Positions 10,245 through 21,445 of a stretch of DNA of 64,000 bases are shown in pieces (within the stretch, counting starts at the first letter, position 1; every line of letters begins with the position of its first letter). The notes beneath the pieces are model-generated. The model was not told the origin of the DNA. It ran no database searches and was given only the letters and a program-made list of their open reading frames with translations. Position numbers and translations under genes: made by a program. Source of the stretch: Phragmites australis (taxonomy: Eukaryota > Streptophyta > Magnoliopsida > Poales > Poaceae); contig NC_084924.1 in the NCBI RefSeq assembly GCF_958298935.1, positions 9,238,001 through 9,302,000 on the forward strand, in the 5' to 3' direction.

Positions 10245-12783
10245 ACAGCTCCATAAACACCTGCCTCTTATGCAAGCTTTACGAAGAAGCAAGAGTCGGT
10301 TGAAGTAGCACCGCACCTTAGGGGTGGAACGGGCTTCCCCCTCTGCCCTCCTGTCCTACAAGACACCAGACAGGTCACAGTTCCCTCTCTGGTGGCGTTT
10401 GGCAACTGAGAAAGAGGGATGTGATAAGGAAAGGAAAATGAATGGATGATTAGGATAGAAAGGTGAAAGAAAGATGGATGGCTAGGATTAAATCTTGTTT
10501 GCCGGATTGTACCTGCTATTATGGATCTGCTGTATTGTCAATATCGGATTCGGATGGATGTTGCCTCTACCAACAGAAAAAACGCGATGCAAAATGAAAA
10601 TAATTGAGGAAAGTAGGACTGCAGATTAGACACGTGAGAAATTATTGCTAGTGCTCTTAAAAAAAGTATATTGTTACAAAAGAATGAGCAGAAAATGAAG
10701 CGCCAGATAAGCACTTTGCTCATTTTTGAATGGTTGGTAAAGGGAAAGGAAAAAAAGATGTGTGTCATCCATACTCGATAGCGTCATGTTTTTCGTATGT
10801 AGAGGTATCAAAATTATTTTCATCAATCATCATAATACTTGCAATTTGCAGAAAGATATCACAAGCAAGCATCCATCGTAATTTCTAAGCATTTTCAATC
10901 TGTCGCTAACTATGGTAACTACGGTGCAAAACAAAGAGAATCATGTCGATCTGAACTCAAGGAAATCTCAGTAATCTTTATTGTGAAATCCTATGACAGT
11001 TTCTCAAGTTTAGATGTTGTTTGGACCTCTTTCTGTGTGGGGTCCTAAACTCCAAATAGCACGACACAAGGCAAGCTGCATGAGATATAGAGAGAGAGTT
11101 GCTTTATCCTGTCATGGGAAGATTGAGTCCCTCCCACATCTAAAGATGAGAATATTAGATGACGAGGCCTCAGTGTTTTCTTCCTGATTCTGGGGCAGTC
11201 CCGGCAAGATGGAGAAGCAGGAAACACTGAACGTGCTACAGCCACAGCCCAAGGCAATGCACGTGAAAATAAGACAGACATGCCATGCAATGCAACAGAG
11301 AAGACGACCACACTGTGACTCTAGGTCTTGAAATTCAATCTGGATGGAAGAAATTTGGCTCGAAGCACGAGTCTTTCCAGTATTTAAATCTGATCCAAAA
11401 CTGTTTTAAAACAGGGGGCTATTTGGCAGAAACTGTTATATAGTGATCCAGATCCAATGTGATCATATCCCCTAGGCCTTAACTACAGAAAACCAGCAAA
11501 CCGTCCAGCAACTTCTGCCCAGGGGTATTTCTATACTTTACCCTCGAGAGTTGCAGAAATTCAAAAGCACAAACCACAGGTTTATTACAACTGTTTACCT
11601 CTTGGAGTGTTTCAAGGGCCAAGGCAAAAATACTTCAAGACTTGTGTACAACTCTGCTTATTATGTGACAAGGCGTGTATCGCCGCACCAGTCCAAAGTA
11701 TATATTTGGATATAACTTGTTCAGTGAAGAATATATATTCAAAAAATTATTGCCGTGCTTCAGACAGTTAACCTAACAGAACATGCATATTTAATACTCT
11801 GGCAAACTTTCACACAGGTAATATTTAAATATTTGAATGATGGTAAAATTCGTAAAGGTGATGAGAAAAATGAATACTGCTAAATATTCGTTGTACAGAG
11901 AACCAGTTATTGAATTTTAGAACATTAGCCTAGTTCCATGACGAATTTAAAAACAGGAGATTGATTGGAGCTCCTTTTTTTCTTGAAAAAGGAAGGAAGG
12001 AAGGAGTATATCTTATTTAATCAACAGGCTGAACTGAAACCAGTAGACTTTAGTGAAAAGCAATGGAAAATGCCTATCACCATGAACCTCCTCCCCTAAT
12101 CAACCAGAAGCAACCAACCAACTAAGAAGTAAAAGTAAGGGCGCTCCAACTAATAATATAGAAGAATAAATTAATACGTTTCAAAAAAACTGAAAAAGAG
12201 ATTTTGTCCAACATCAATTTATTTTGAGAGCATGTTGAGTGGCATGATAATGTTCATGGCAAAATTAATCTCAGTCAGTGCTCACCTGCATGATAAAAGA
12301 GTGGCATGATAATTGCACTTAAGCTTATCGGTACCATAGACACGGCTAGTTGTTCTCCCACCAAAGCCTGACCTGTATTTTTCACAAGGGCCAAGGCAAG
12401 ATTCTCAGTACTCATAAGGCATTACATAAACCAGAAATTTACATATGGGGTCACCTCAATGAAGTCCTGTATTTAACTTGTACGTAAGTTGAAATCAACA
12501 GTAACCACGAAGACTTATTGGAAGTGTCTCTTTTAATAATTTTCGTTTTCAGGAACATAAAAGTATACATGGGCCTCCTAACAAACTCAATTTTGGCTTG
12601 TATTAGGAACTTCCCTTTGATTATTTTGAAAGAGGAAGAATCTTTTGAGTTTCGACTAAAAGAAGGTAAATAAACTATGGTTAAGTTAAATGCTTAATTC
12701 AGTTTAAAAATTACAAATATGAACTCAGAATAAAGAATTCTTTTTGTTAAAAGTCTGAATGATGCGGCACCTGTAGAGTAAGC
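10245..12783. other. Intergenic DNA; possible exon near 12286-12373
   Basis: No complete gene is recognised. A minus-strand segment at about 12373-12286 is open (SGFGGRTTSRVYGTDK, then LKCNYHATLLSC) and is flanked by AG and GT splice-like dinucleotides. A second open minus-strand segment lies at about 11595-11640. Neither matches a family I know, and joining them in phase is not straightforward. The rest is AT-rich with short purine runs. Confidence 0.3.
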
Positions 12784-12950
12784 CTAGCATATTCTATATC
12801 TGATGCCAGCACTTGCAATGCAGTTTTAGTGCAGTGCAACATTCAAACAATACCTACCTAGCATATTCTATATCTGATGCCAGCACTTGCAATACAGTTT
12901 TAGTGCAGTGCAACATTCAAACAATGCCAGCACTTGCAATGCAGTTTTAG
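12784..12950 (+). repeat. 74-bp tandem repeat, two copies plus a partial third
   Basis: The unit CTAGCATATTCTATATCTGA.. starts at 12784 and again at 12858, with one substitution in the part checked (CAATGCAG/CAATACAG). A third, partial copy (TGCCAGCACTTGCAATGCAG) starts at about 12925. The unit contains the inner repeat TGCAGTTTTAGTGCAGTGCA. No coding potential. Confidence 0.9.
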
Positions 12951-13067
12951 GGCAAATTGATGAATCCAGGGATACAATGTTTAGGAAAATGATCGGTAAC
13001 TCACATATAGGAAACAAAACACCAAGCTTGGGAGACAGTGGAAGTGCTTTTAAAGTATATACCTGCA

Positions 13068-13154
13068 GGGAGTTATAAGAGAATGATATAACATCCACGT
13101 TGAAGTTTTTATTAACAAAAGATTTTCCAAGTCTTCTAATATTGTTAAACTGTA
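13068..13154 (-). other. Exon-like segment, unidentified
   Basis: On the minus strand an 87-nt stretch lies between ATACAG (acceptor-like) and GTATAT (donor-like) and is open in two frames; one reads FNNIRRLGKSFVNKNFNV. It may be an exon of a gene or gene relic interrupted by the adjacent LINE. I do not recognise the protein. AT-rich DNA can be open over this length by chance, so confidence is low. Confidence 0.25.
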
Positions 13155-13170
13155 TTAAAACATTCCAAGA

Positions 13171-14113
13171 GCTAGAGTTATTTTTTTTCTCGAATACGCA
13201 GGAGAATTGCGTATCATTATATTAAAGAAGAAGAAAGGGTAGAGAACCCATACAGAACCCATACACACTCACACCCACGGCTCTTAAATTACAGTCGTGC
13301 CTGAGAAACACAATAACACGACCACAAAACTCCCTAATCACTAGGGGCTAGGCAGCCAAGGAGGGAAAGCCCTCGAGCCCCAGCTGTCTCCCAGAGCTTA
13401 GCCTCTTCCTTGGCTAGCTGCAGAGCTGCAGCCATGCTAGGTGCAATTCCATCGAAAACACATCTATTCCGATGCTTCCAAATGGTCCAGGCACCCATAA
13501 TGACCAGAGAATTAAAGCCCTTTTGCACCTGCCCGAAAACCGCAGCCCTAGCCTTGCACCACCAGTCTTCAAAGGTTTTATCATCAAGTGAAGGTGACAG
13601 AGCATGAAGATCATATCTACTCAGGACACTAAACCAAAATTGCCTCGCAAAAACACAAGTGGTGAGCAGGTGATCAATTGTTTCAGCCTCTTGGTCACAA
13701 AGAGGGCAACGATCTGGGTGAGGCAAATTTCGTCGAGCAAGCCGGTCCGCAGTCCAATACCTTTTATGAATCACTAACCAAATGAAAAAACGACATTTGC
13801 CTGGAGCCCAAGATTTCCAAATGCACTCCCAAGACTGAAAAAGGATAGAACCCTGGAAAAAACTTGCATAAGTCGATTTGACCGAAAACTATCCTGATGG
13901 AGAAAAACGCCAGCGATGAACGTCTTGTTCCCCCGGCTGCAAAATAACCTCAGCCAGCCGATCCCAAAGAACAAGAAACTCAGCTAGCACACCCACAGTC
14001 ATAGCACCTTGGATATCAAGAATCCAACAATTATTTGTTAAAGCCTCACGGACTGTGCGTTTATTGGCTCTCCTTTTGGAAATTAGAGCAAGTAAGTGAG
14101 GTGCGAGAGTTAT
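13171..14113 (-). mobile_element. 5'-truncated LINE (L1-type) with target-site duplication
   Basis: Minus strand. The body is about 14102 to 13182, with a coding end at 13334. The last 146 codons include a zf-RVT domain (HPDRCPLCDQEAETIDHLL, then CVFARQFWF and WTIWKHRNRCVFDG), the typical C-terminus of plant LINE reverse transcriptases. Upstream frames (LALISKRRANKRTVREAL, TNNCWILDIQGAMTVGVLAE) are related but shifted. The 3' UTR ends with the usual ATAATGATACGCAATTCTCC and an A-tail (T run at 13182-13188 on +). Flanks GCTAGAGTTAT (13171-13181) and GCGAGAGTTAT (14103-14113) form an 11-bp target duplication with one mismatch. The copy was 5'-truncated on insertion, which is normal for LINEs, and is now inactive. 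Confidence 0.88.
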
Positions 14114-15246
14114 CAAGCAGGCAATTTGAACTATAGCAACACCAATGTTAGATATCAGAGGAGGACTGTATTTCTTTGCTTCGTTCTGTTTTCCTCAATG
14201 CTGTGTTCATGACCTATCAAGTTTCCTGCGCTAAAATGTCTGAAAGCTGCAAATTTGGTAACGTTGTACTTTTGATTTCAACAAAAGAAGTTCAGTTGGT
14301 TTCAATGAAAGAAATTAGGTTTCTTCCTTTGGTTCAAAAGAAAATTTCATAGGAATAATAATATATTCCAAACATTTGGTTGAAACCGACATGTACTGAT
14401 AGTCTATTCATGTCAAAAAGAAGAAGAAGGAAGCGAGTTCAAGCACTTAATGAAAACAATGATCTGAAAAATGAAAAGTCATAGCTTAGCCTAATGAAGT
14501 AAATTAATGGCCGAGGTTGAGATGATCAAATGCATGCAAACTATCGATAACTCCTAACATATCACTTGTAGACAATGAGAGCATGTTAGAGTCTGTGGAA
14601 CATCGCAATTAATAGAAGTATCTCTCCTATCATCCAATGCTCTACGAAAGAATTCTTCAAAAGACTTTCCAATAGGTAATCATGATCAAGTAATTATAGC
14701 TGGTCTTATACATCACTACAGTTCAATTCATGTGATATTTATAGGATAAGCTCCAAAGATGTAAACCAAAATTATATAAAAAGAGATTTTTTAGGGAACT
14801 ATGAAAAGAAAAATGTAAGGAATTTAATTAAATATCGCAAAATTTACCTCTTGACAAGACTCTGAATGCGTGATATGGTACTGGAAGATCCCACTCAATA
14901 CCATTGGTGCAGTTTATGATATTAAATGATTCCTTCTGGCCAACAGGCTGCCCAATTATCTGACATGTTTACAGGAAACCCACGGTACCATCTCTAAACC
15001 ATCAAGACATCAAAGCATCTTTCTTAATGGTTTAAGCAGGAATAGCAATGAGAGTACTAAAAGTGATGGTCACTCTAGTAGCTTCAGCCAAATCGATTCC
15101 CTGAAACATGTAGTTGTATACAGTTTTCCAGCTCTAGAGTAATCAAGAGCAGTTTGTCAGTTTGAATATAACAAGAACATGCCTTGGAATGATCAATACA
15201 AACAAAAGATTCCATGGCACTGTTTTCATTCATATTTTTTACTAGT
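14114..15246. other. Region 3' of the PPR gene; exon-like segment at 14848-14959
   Basis: No recognised gene. On the minus strand 14959-14848 is a 112-nt open segment (IIGQPVGQKESFNIINC, then TNGIEWDLPVPYHAFRVLSR) bounded by CAG and GTAAAT. A shorter open piece after ATGTTTCAG lies at about 15108-15040 (GIDLAEATRVTITFSTLIA). They lie on the same strand as, and just downstream of, the PPR gene. They could be 3' exons of an unrecognised gene, a relic, or chance. The rest is AT-rich, with no repeats that I can place. Confidence 0.3.
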
Positions 15247-17544
15247 TCATTTGCGTTGCTGCCTTTTCTTTACAATCTCTTTATCAAGGAAAATCAATAT
15301 TGTTTCAGTGGCATGGTTTGGAGCAATGCCTTCTGCGATCATCCTCCTCAAATACTTGTCAGCTTCCTTTAATCTACCAGCTTTTGCATTAATATTGATC
15401 AAGGTATTGAAAGTGACAACATCTGGTTTCATGCCACTTCTGATTATCTGCTCAAACAGGCAACTTGCTTCTTCAACCTTCCCAACCTTTCCCAACTGGT
15501 TGATCAAAGTATTATACATGACTATGTCCATGTAAACACCTTTCTTTGATAATTGATCAATAATGGAGCTAGCAACCTCCGCTTTTCCCATCTGGCCAAG
15601 ACCTTGAATGATCAGATTATATGTCGCTATATCATTGGGGCAGAGTTGTCCACCCCTCTCGTGAAGAATTGCCCATACCTGTTTCAAATACCCCTTCTTG
15701 ACAAATGAGGTCATCAGTGAATTGTATGTATAACTTGTCCCTTTGCTTCCTAGATTAGTAAAGATCTCAAATAACTTGCAAGCTACACTCAATTTCCCTT
15801 TGGCTAAAAAGATTGACAAGTATGTATTGACCATGTCAGCATCAAAAGTTTTTGCCCCCATACCTTGCACCCTCTGCCCTCTGTGCATTGTAAATATAAC
15901 AGAACTGTTCAAACAGTCAGCATGTTTAGCAAGATGATCCAAGTGTGGTGACAATGACCAATCATCCTTGGGATCATTATTTGGGGTTTCTTGATCAGCA
16001 TCAGTACGCCCCACAGGATTGACCAAACTCATCACGTCATCCATATTACCATCAAAGGAAAACATTGGCGTCCCATACTTCCCTCTGTCCTGTGGTCCCC
16101 TCAAGGCAGCCATCATGTTTGATTTCCACCGAATGGCGTCTGGTAATACAGAGCTGTCCCTTATGAATTTTACTATTTGTTCTTCCAAGTCCCACCGCCT
16201 ACTCTTGTTAAAACCTATCAGCAATGATGTTATAGTAACCAAATCAACAACGAAGCCTCGCTCCTCCATCTCCTTCACCAACTCTATGGCCTCTGCAACT
16301 TGGTCACCCACCCCCTCCTTGCAGAACTCCCTCACCATAATACTATAAGCAATCCCATCCAACAGTTGTCCTTTCCTTCTTAGCTCATAAAACAGCCGAC
16401 ATGCTGCTTCGGCCCTCCCATTCTTGAACAGCCCATCAATCACAGTGTTGTGCGTGCTCGCCGAGCATTGGATCCCATCCGCCACCATTGTCTCAAAAAA
16501 ACTGCAAGCCTCATCAAGCTTCTTCACTTTGAACAGCCCATCGAGAAGCGAATTGTACACCACCACATCACCCCTTGCCCCACTGCTCCCCCGCATCTCC
16601 TGAAACACACACAATGCATCATCTATCCGAAAACTCTTGCAGCACCCATTCATGACCGCCCGGTATGTGAACACATCAGGCTCAATTCCAGAAGACTTCA
16701 TTTCACCAAACGCCACCAATGCATCAGTAACCCTCCCGCCAACCACAAGCGCCCTGATAACCGAATTGTAAGTGCATAAATCAGGCACAACAGGAGGAGA
16801 GGCGGCCTTCATTGCCGCAAAAAGCCTCAGCGACATATCCAGCTGCCTCCACTTGCCAAACGCGTGGATGCAAATGTTGTAGAACCTAACATTCGAAGGG
16901 AGGCCCCTCCTTGACATTTCATCGAATACATGGCGGAAGTCATCGTAGAGGTTCTCCTTCGACAAGGCGAGGAGGAGGCGATTCGTGGCACGGGCAGGCG
17001 GCGGGTGGGAGGCGATGGAGAGCAGCCTGCGGATGGCGGGGACGGCGGCGATGGGGTCAGGGGAGGCGATGAGAGAAGGGAGCGCAGCGGCAGCGAGGCG
17101 GGGGACGAGGTCAGGTGGCGCGGCGTCGAGGAGGGCGAGCGCGGCGTCGAGGCGCGAGGCGGAGAGGAGCGACGAGAGGAGGGCAGGGAGGAGTGTGGAC
17201 GGGGACGGGGAGGAAAGCGCGAACGGGAGGAGCGCGTCGAGGAGCGGCGGCGAGCCGGCGGCGAGCGCGCGGAGGAGGACCGGAAAGTTGGAGGCGAGGA
17301 GCGAGGAGGCGGGCGGCGTGGCGGCGAGGAAGAAGGAGAGCTTGGAGGCCGGCGGGAGGGCCGGGTGGCGGAGGATGTGGAGGTGGACGGGGAGCGGCAG
17401 CGGCGTCGCGGGCAGCAGCGCGGCGGGCAGGTGCGGCGTGGTGAGGAGGTGGCTCGCGAGGCGGGTGGCGAGGAGCGCGTCCGTGAGGCTGGAGAGCGGC
17501 GTGGCGGCGGCGGTCGAGAGCCGGCGGATGGGCCCGGGCGGCAT
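15247..17544 (-). CDS. P-class pentatricopeptide repeat protein (At4g01570-like)
   Basis: An intronless 765-aa protein. I place the start at 17544 (MPPGPIRRLSTAAATPLSSL), which gives an Arg/Ser/Ala-rich organelle-targeting-like N-terminus. The frame extends 87 codons further upstream, but that part is low-complexity, Arg/Pro-rich and unlike this family. An Ala/Leu/Pro-rich N-terminal region is followed by about eleven to twelve 35-residue helical repeats, for example TYNSVIRALVVGGRVTDAL, VVYNSLLDGLFKVKKLDEA, and near the C-terminus ATYNLIIQGLGQMGKAEVA and VMYNTLINQLGKVGKVEEA. It ends with a basic tail (KKRQQRK). A non-repeat linker lies in the middle. No E, DYW or SMR domain is present, so it is a P-class protein. 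Such proteins bind specific organellar RNAs to aid processing, stability or translation. The C-terminal repeats and layout fit Arabidopsis At4g01570, from memory. Confidence 0.92.
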   Translation of the reverse strand: MPPGPIRRLSTAAATPLSSLTDALLATRLASHLLTTPHLPAALLPATPLPLPVHLHILRHPALPPASKLSFFLAATPPASSLLASNFPVLLRALAAGSPPLLDALLPFALSSPSPSTLLPALLSSLLSASRLDAALALLDAAPPDLVPRLAAAALPSLIASPDPIAAVPAIRRLLSIASHPPPARATNRLLLALSKENLYDDFRHVFDEMSRRGLPSNVRFYNICIHAFGKWRQLDMSLRLFAAMKAASPPVVPDLCTYNSVIRALVVGGRVTDALVAFGEMKSSGIEPDVFTYRAVMNGCCKSFRIDDALCVFQEMRGSSGARGDVVVYNSLLDGLFKVKKLDEACSFFETMVADGIQCSASTHNTVIDGLFKNGRAEAACRLFYELRRKGQLLDGIAYSIMVREFCKEGVGDQVAEAIELVKEMEERGFVVDLVTITSLLIGFNKSRRWDLEEQIVKFIRDSSVLPDAIRWKSNMMAALRGPQDRGKYGTPMFSFDGNMDDVMSLVNPVGRTDADQETPNNDPKDDWSLSPHLDHLAKHADCLNSSVIFTMHRGQRVQGMGAKTFDADMVNTYLSIFLAKGKLSVACKLFEIFTNLGSKGTSYTYNSLMTSFVKKGYLKQVWAILHERGGQLCPNDIATYNLIIQGLGQMGKAEVASSIIDQLSKKGVYMDIVMYNTLINQLGKVGKVEEASCLFEQIIRSGMKPDVVTFNTLININAKAGRLKEADKYLRRMIAEGIAPNHATETILIFLDKEIVKKRQQRK

Positions 17545-20450
17545 GCTGGCCCCCCCGGGGCGAGGGCCGCGCGTTTCAGGGGTTTCTCCGTGCGCGGGCG
17601 CGCTGTTGCGTGGTCTTCTCCTGCGCGGGGGCGCGTTTCCTCGGGGTTCCCCCCACTTTCTCCTGCCGCGCGCTCGGCGGCGCCACGTACCGGCACGAGG
17701 TGAGTTTGTTTGGGCGTTGCGGTGCTGAGGAGTGAGTGGCGCGGTCGAGTGGCGATCGCCGAAGCAGCTCAGCGGCGGGCGGCGCGCTGCATCGCAATCC
17801 TGCAACGGTGGGAGATCATCGCCGGGCCGCGTAGCGGGCTGATGATGGATCGGCGACCCTGTGGGGTGCGATGTGCTGTTCGTCCGTGCTCTCTCATCTG
17901 CAGAAAACGGCCGTGGGCTCTGGCTGGGTTATCGTGAAGCCTGCCTAATTGGTGGATGGACCGTTGGGTCCAAATGAAGAGCCAGCCCAGTATGCACTCC
18001 CAAAACTGAAGCCCCCAAGCAACAACAAAAAAATATTTGTAACTGCGCACGTTGCTACGACGTACGAATAACATCCATCGTTCCTTCCTTGAACAATGCA
18101 TCTATGGTATGGAAGTGGTGGATACGGTTAGATGGAAGCGGGGCAAGCGGTAACTATTTACGAGGAATACTTATTTTTAGTTTGTTGTTTTGATTATATA
18201 ATAGTTGAATATAATCATAAGAAAAATAATTATGTTACTTATAACTTAGCTTCTCGTTTATTTTGTATTCGGATCGAGGAATCTCTTACGTTTGTTTTAT
18301 CAAAATTGATAAATGATGTAATGTTTATTTGATATCAATAGAAGTGTCATAATGGCTTTCGATTAAAGAAACAACGCATCAAGAGAGTATTCCATCACGT
18401 AGGCGTAGTATTACATCCGGTTCGCTCGTTTGCTACTAAATTCTTCTGCTCAGTCCCGTCCCGTGTGCCTGCACCGAATGAGCGTAGGGCTCAGGATCCT
18501 CAGATTTTATTGAAGTCACCTCCGATCCCACCGTCTGTTCTTGCTCTCCCTTTTTTTAATCGGGCTCCCTTACCTGAGATTTACATTAGAGGTCAAATCA
18601 AGTATATGCGACATCTGAAAATAAAACCTAAACAGACTTAGTTACATCCTTATGTCTTACCGGTGAGCTCCGTGCTCGTTCGCAACTATCTCTTGCTCTT
18701 GGATTCCATGCTGCGCAAAAGACTGTCGAATTCAGTACCAGTGCACTACCATGCTCGTGGCTCGTACGTGGGGTCCGCGGTTCAGAGATGTCGTGCCACT
18801 CATCAGCTCCCATGCCGATGCTGCGCATCCTGTCCGCGTCTCAACCTAACCTCCGTCGGTCAGGATGGTACGCCCTTTCCGTCGTCGTCAGGGGTCCGTC
18901 CAGTCCAGTCCAGAGATTCAATGCCACGTCGCGGGGTCATGTCTGTAGTATCGCGTTTGCGTTCCGCTTTCTCAGGCTCTGACGCTCCGTGCCGTGCCGA
19001 TAGCTCACTGGCTCATGCGCGATTCTTTCAGCTCTTCGCCGGTCCTCCTGTACGAACCAAACACGTTGGCCTGGGTGCAATCAGAAACACTTTTGACCGT
19101 CGCAATGGCGATATACCGAAGAAACGCAACTCTTCTCTATCTTATAATTTTTTATCTACTCCTTCGATACAAATCTTAATACAAAATGAACTGTCCAGCC
19201 CATACATCAGCCGCACGTTTTGCATCCATGCATGAATATCACCTTTCAGTTGGTCAATATAGGTGGCATCGATCGATCCATTATGTTCAGTCACACACAC
19301 ACGTTTTGCATCCATGTATGAGTATCGCCCTTGGCCTCTTCCTCTGAGGCTTCTGGACGGCCAAAGGCTGCTCCTGCTTCACGCATGCATGCAGATGATC
19401 AGTGCAGCACTGCAAGTGAATGCTGTGGCAAACAGAAACGCGGAGCAGAGTTGGGTATCCGCTGTATCGCTTCTCACAATCTGTCATGATATCATTGATT
19501 TATAAATGTGGACCTGCCTATCTTGGATCTCTGTTCATTGTAGCTTCTGTCATGCTGCAGGCAGAGGCAGATATATGAGCCGATCGATGGACTAGCCAGT
19601 TAGGTTCTTTGCCTCAAAGATATATATAAAAAAAGCCAGTTAGTCTAGAAGAAAAAGAAATTGAGCCCAAGTTATGTTTGATCGAAATCCTGATAACCTA
19701 GGCTGCAAATTTAAACGTGCAATTATGCATGCATGTAACCTTTCCGCGACCAAACTCCACAAAAATACCTGGAAGGAGTGATCATACATATACAGGAGCA
19801 AAATAATTGAAGATTGATGACGTGCATCTGTGTGTGTGTGTGTGATAGCCTTTATTCCTCTTGTGATCGTAATCCCCACCAAGATTTGCATGTACGCCAC
19901 TACAGCCAGTAGGCCTGGGACGTGTCTGGTCACCTTTTTATTTCGTCTTCCTTTTTTCAGCAAGAACGTCGAAGTGGCCGTGCAGTCTTCACTGGTCCAT
20001 ACATGGTCAGAAGCAGAGAAAATGCGCGTGCTCTGGTTTTTTACACTGACACGGCAGCTTAGAGGAGGAAACTCAGCTAGCTAGCCTGTCGCTTTCGTCC
20101 CTTCCAAGTGTCGTTGCCATGGCCTTGTTCGCCCCTCGATCGGGAAAGGTTCCAACGGACGCCGAGACTCGGAAGCGCTGTGGTGCATCGTCAGCGTTCA
20201 ATGCTTGAGCAAGATTGCTTCCACGCCTGCCATCGGTGTTCGTTTTCGTACACAAGGTGCTACGGGATAGAGGAGTTCTGCACGAGGTAAAAGGGAGGAT
20301 CTTTTTCCCCACTTCAACAGAATCGGTTTCCTTACCGAAAATCACTGTAGCACATGTTTTTTTTACTTCGGGAAGCAAACGGAAGCCGGTAAATGGGGAA
20401 GAAAAACCGGCTCCCATATCACTGTAGCTAGCGTATGCGTATGGGTCTGA
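17545..20450. other. Intergenic region between the divergent PPR and GS1 genes
   Basis: The first 250 bp is GC-rich and is the likely 5' leader and promoter of the PPR gene (minus strand). The rest shows no coding sequence that I can support. Small items: a GT microsatellite at about 19831-19845, a CA run at about 19292-19302, and a diverged direct repeat CACGTTTTGCATCCATG at about 19213 and 19302, of which the first copy continues into CATGCATGA (RY-type core). Open frames of 60-190 codons here show no family signal. Confidence 0.6.
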
Positions 20451-20605
20451 AGAGAGAAGGAGAGTAATGGAAGGTAGGAAATAGAGTAGCTGTTGGAGAT
20501 GAAAAAAATAAGGGATACTGTAATAGTGTTAGAAGATACTGTAATAATGTTATAGGGGATAAATTTTTAGAGTATCTGTTGGAGATGATTTTACACTACA
20601 GTCGT
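20451..20605 (+). mobile_element. MITE-like element, family B, copy 1
   Basis: The segment from about AGAGAGAAGGAGAGTAATGG to GTTGGAGATGATTTTACACT is matched in reverse complement at about 25700-25865. Shared blocks are AATA.AGTAGCTGTTGGAGATG, ATACTGTAATAGTGTTAGA and ATAATGTTATAGGGGATAAA. GTTGGAGATG occurs twice, at 20490 and 20580. No coding capacity. The superfamily is not certain; TTGGAGATG ends are common in Tourist-type grass MITEs. Confidence 0.6.
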
Positions 20606-20728
20606 TTCAAAATTGTGGCTTTACAGAGGTTTTCGAGGATCCGTGATGTCCTTCGGGCTTAGAAGATGCCCGGAGTGGCAAACCAATGGATGGTGGTGGC
20701 GGATGCAAGGCGACGAGAGAAAGAAGAG

Positions 20729-21445
20729 TGTAGGAAGAATAGATTGTGTGAGATGAATTGTATTGAGTTTCTTAGACGGTATAAATAGAATACATAGATT
20801 TAGGGGTAAGAAGTCTCTCTGATACATATGATAATATGGGATTACAAATCCTAACTACCAAATATACTTAACATCCCCACTATCATAGCAAGAGCATCCG
20901 ACGGTCAGACTAGAGAAGAAGCCGAAGGTAGCAAGCTGACAGACTGACATCCCCCGCAGTCGTAATGCCACTGTGTTACGGGTGTTGTGATGGGAGTGGA
21001 GACCGACGAGGAGCTCATACGGATGGTAGCCTATTTGTTGCCGAGGTAGCCAAGAGCGGTGTGTCGTGGATGTTGCCGTGGAGAGGGGTGCAAGCTGAGA
21101 ACACCAACACGAGTGCGTAGGTACAGAAAATCAGCGTGATCTAGCCAACGACTTGACTGGCGACGATGACGTCCTGGAGTTGCGGCAGGTCGGTGTTGAC
21201 TCGAACTGGGCTAGAGGCAGTGGTGAGGACGAGCAGGCGATGGGTGGTGTCGGGAGGCGATGATGATGTGGTCACAGGTGTAAACGCTCGGTGGTGTGAT
21301 GGAAGCGAAAGTGGTGGATTTAGGGTTAGGACTAAAATCTAAACTGATACTATATAAAAAGAATAGATTATTTAAGATAAATTATATTAAATCTCTCTAA
21401 CGGTATAAATAGAGTACAGAGATTTAGAGAGAAAAAAAAACCTCC
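20729..21445 (-). mobile_element. TRIM-like copia-type mini LTR element in the GS1 promoter
   Basis: Minus-strand orientation. The 3' LTR is 20873-20729 (TGTTAAGTATATTTGGTAG at the right edge, TGTAGGAAGAATAG at the left). A related but truncated 5' LTR lies at about 21445-21353. Both share AGAATAGATT, CGGTATAAATAGA and AGAGATTTA blocks. Read on the minus strand, TAGTATCAGTTTAG follows the 5' LTR, close to the iMet primer binding site core TGGTATCAG, and AGTGGGGA precedes the 3' LTR as a polypurine tract. The internal part is only about 480 bp with no gag or pol, so it is a terminal-repeat-in-miniature-like derivative. No target duplication, because the 5' end is truncated. Confidence 0.6.

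Noticed and set aside
16827..17728. Long overlapping frames of 247-289 codons on both strands over the PPR 5' half
   Set aside because: They are shadows of the GC-rich Ala/Arg/Pro/Ser-rich PPR N-terminal coding region; their products are low-complexity and show no family.
17545..17805. An 87-codon upstream extension of the PPR protein
   Set aside because: Arg/Pro-rich low complexity, unlike PPR N-termini; the ATG at 17544 gives a normal organelle-targeting start.
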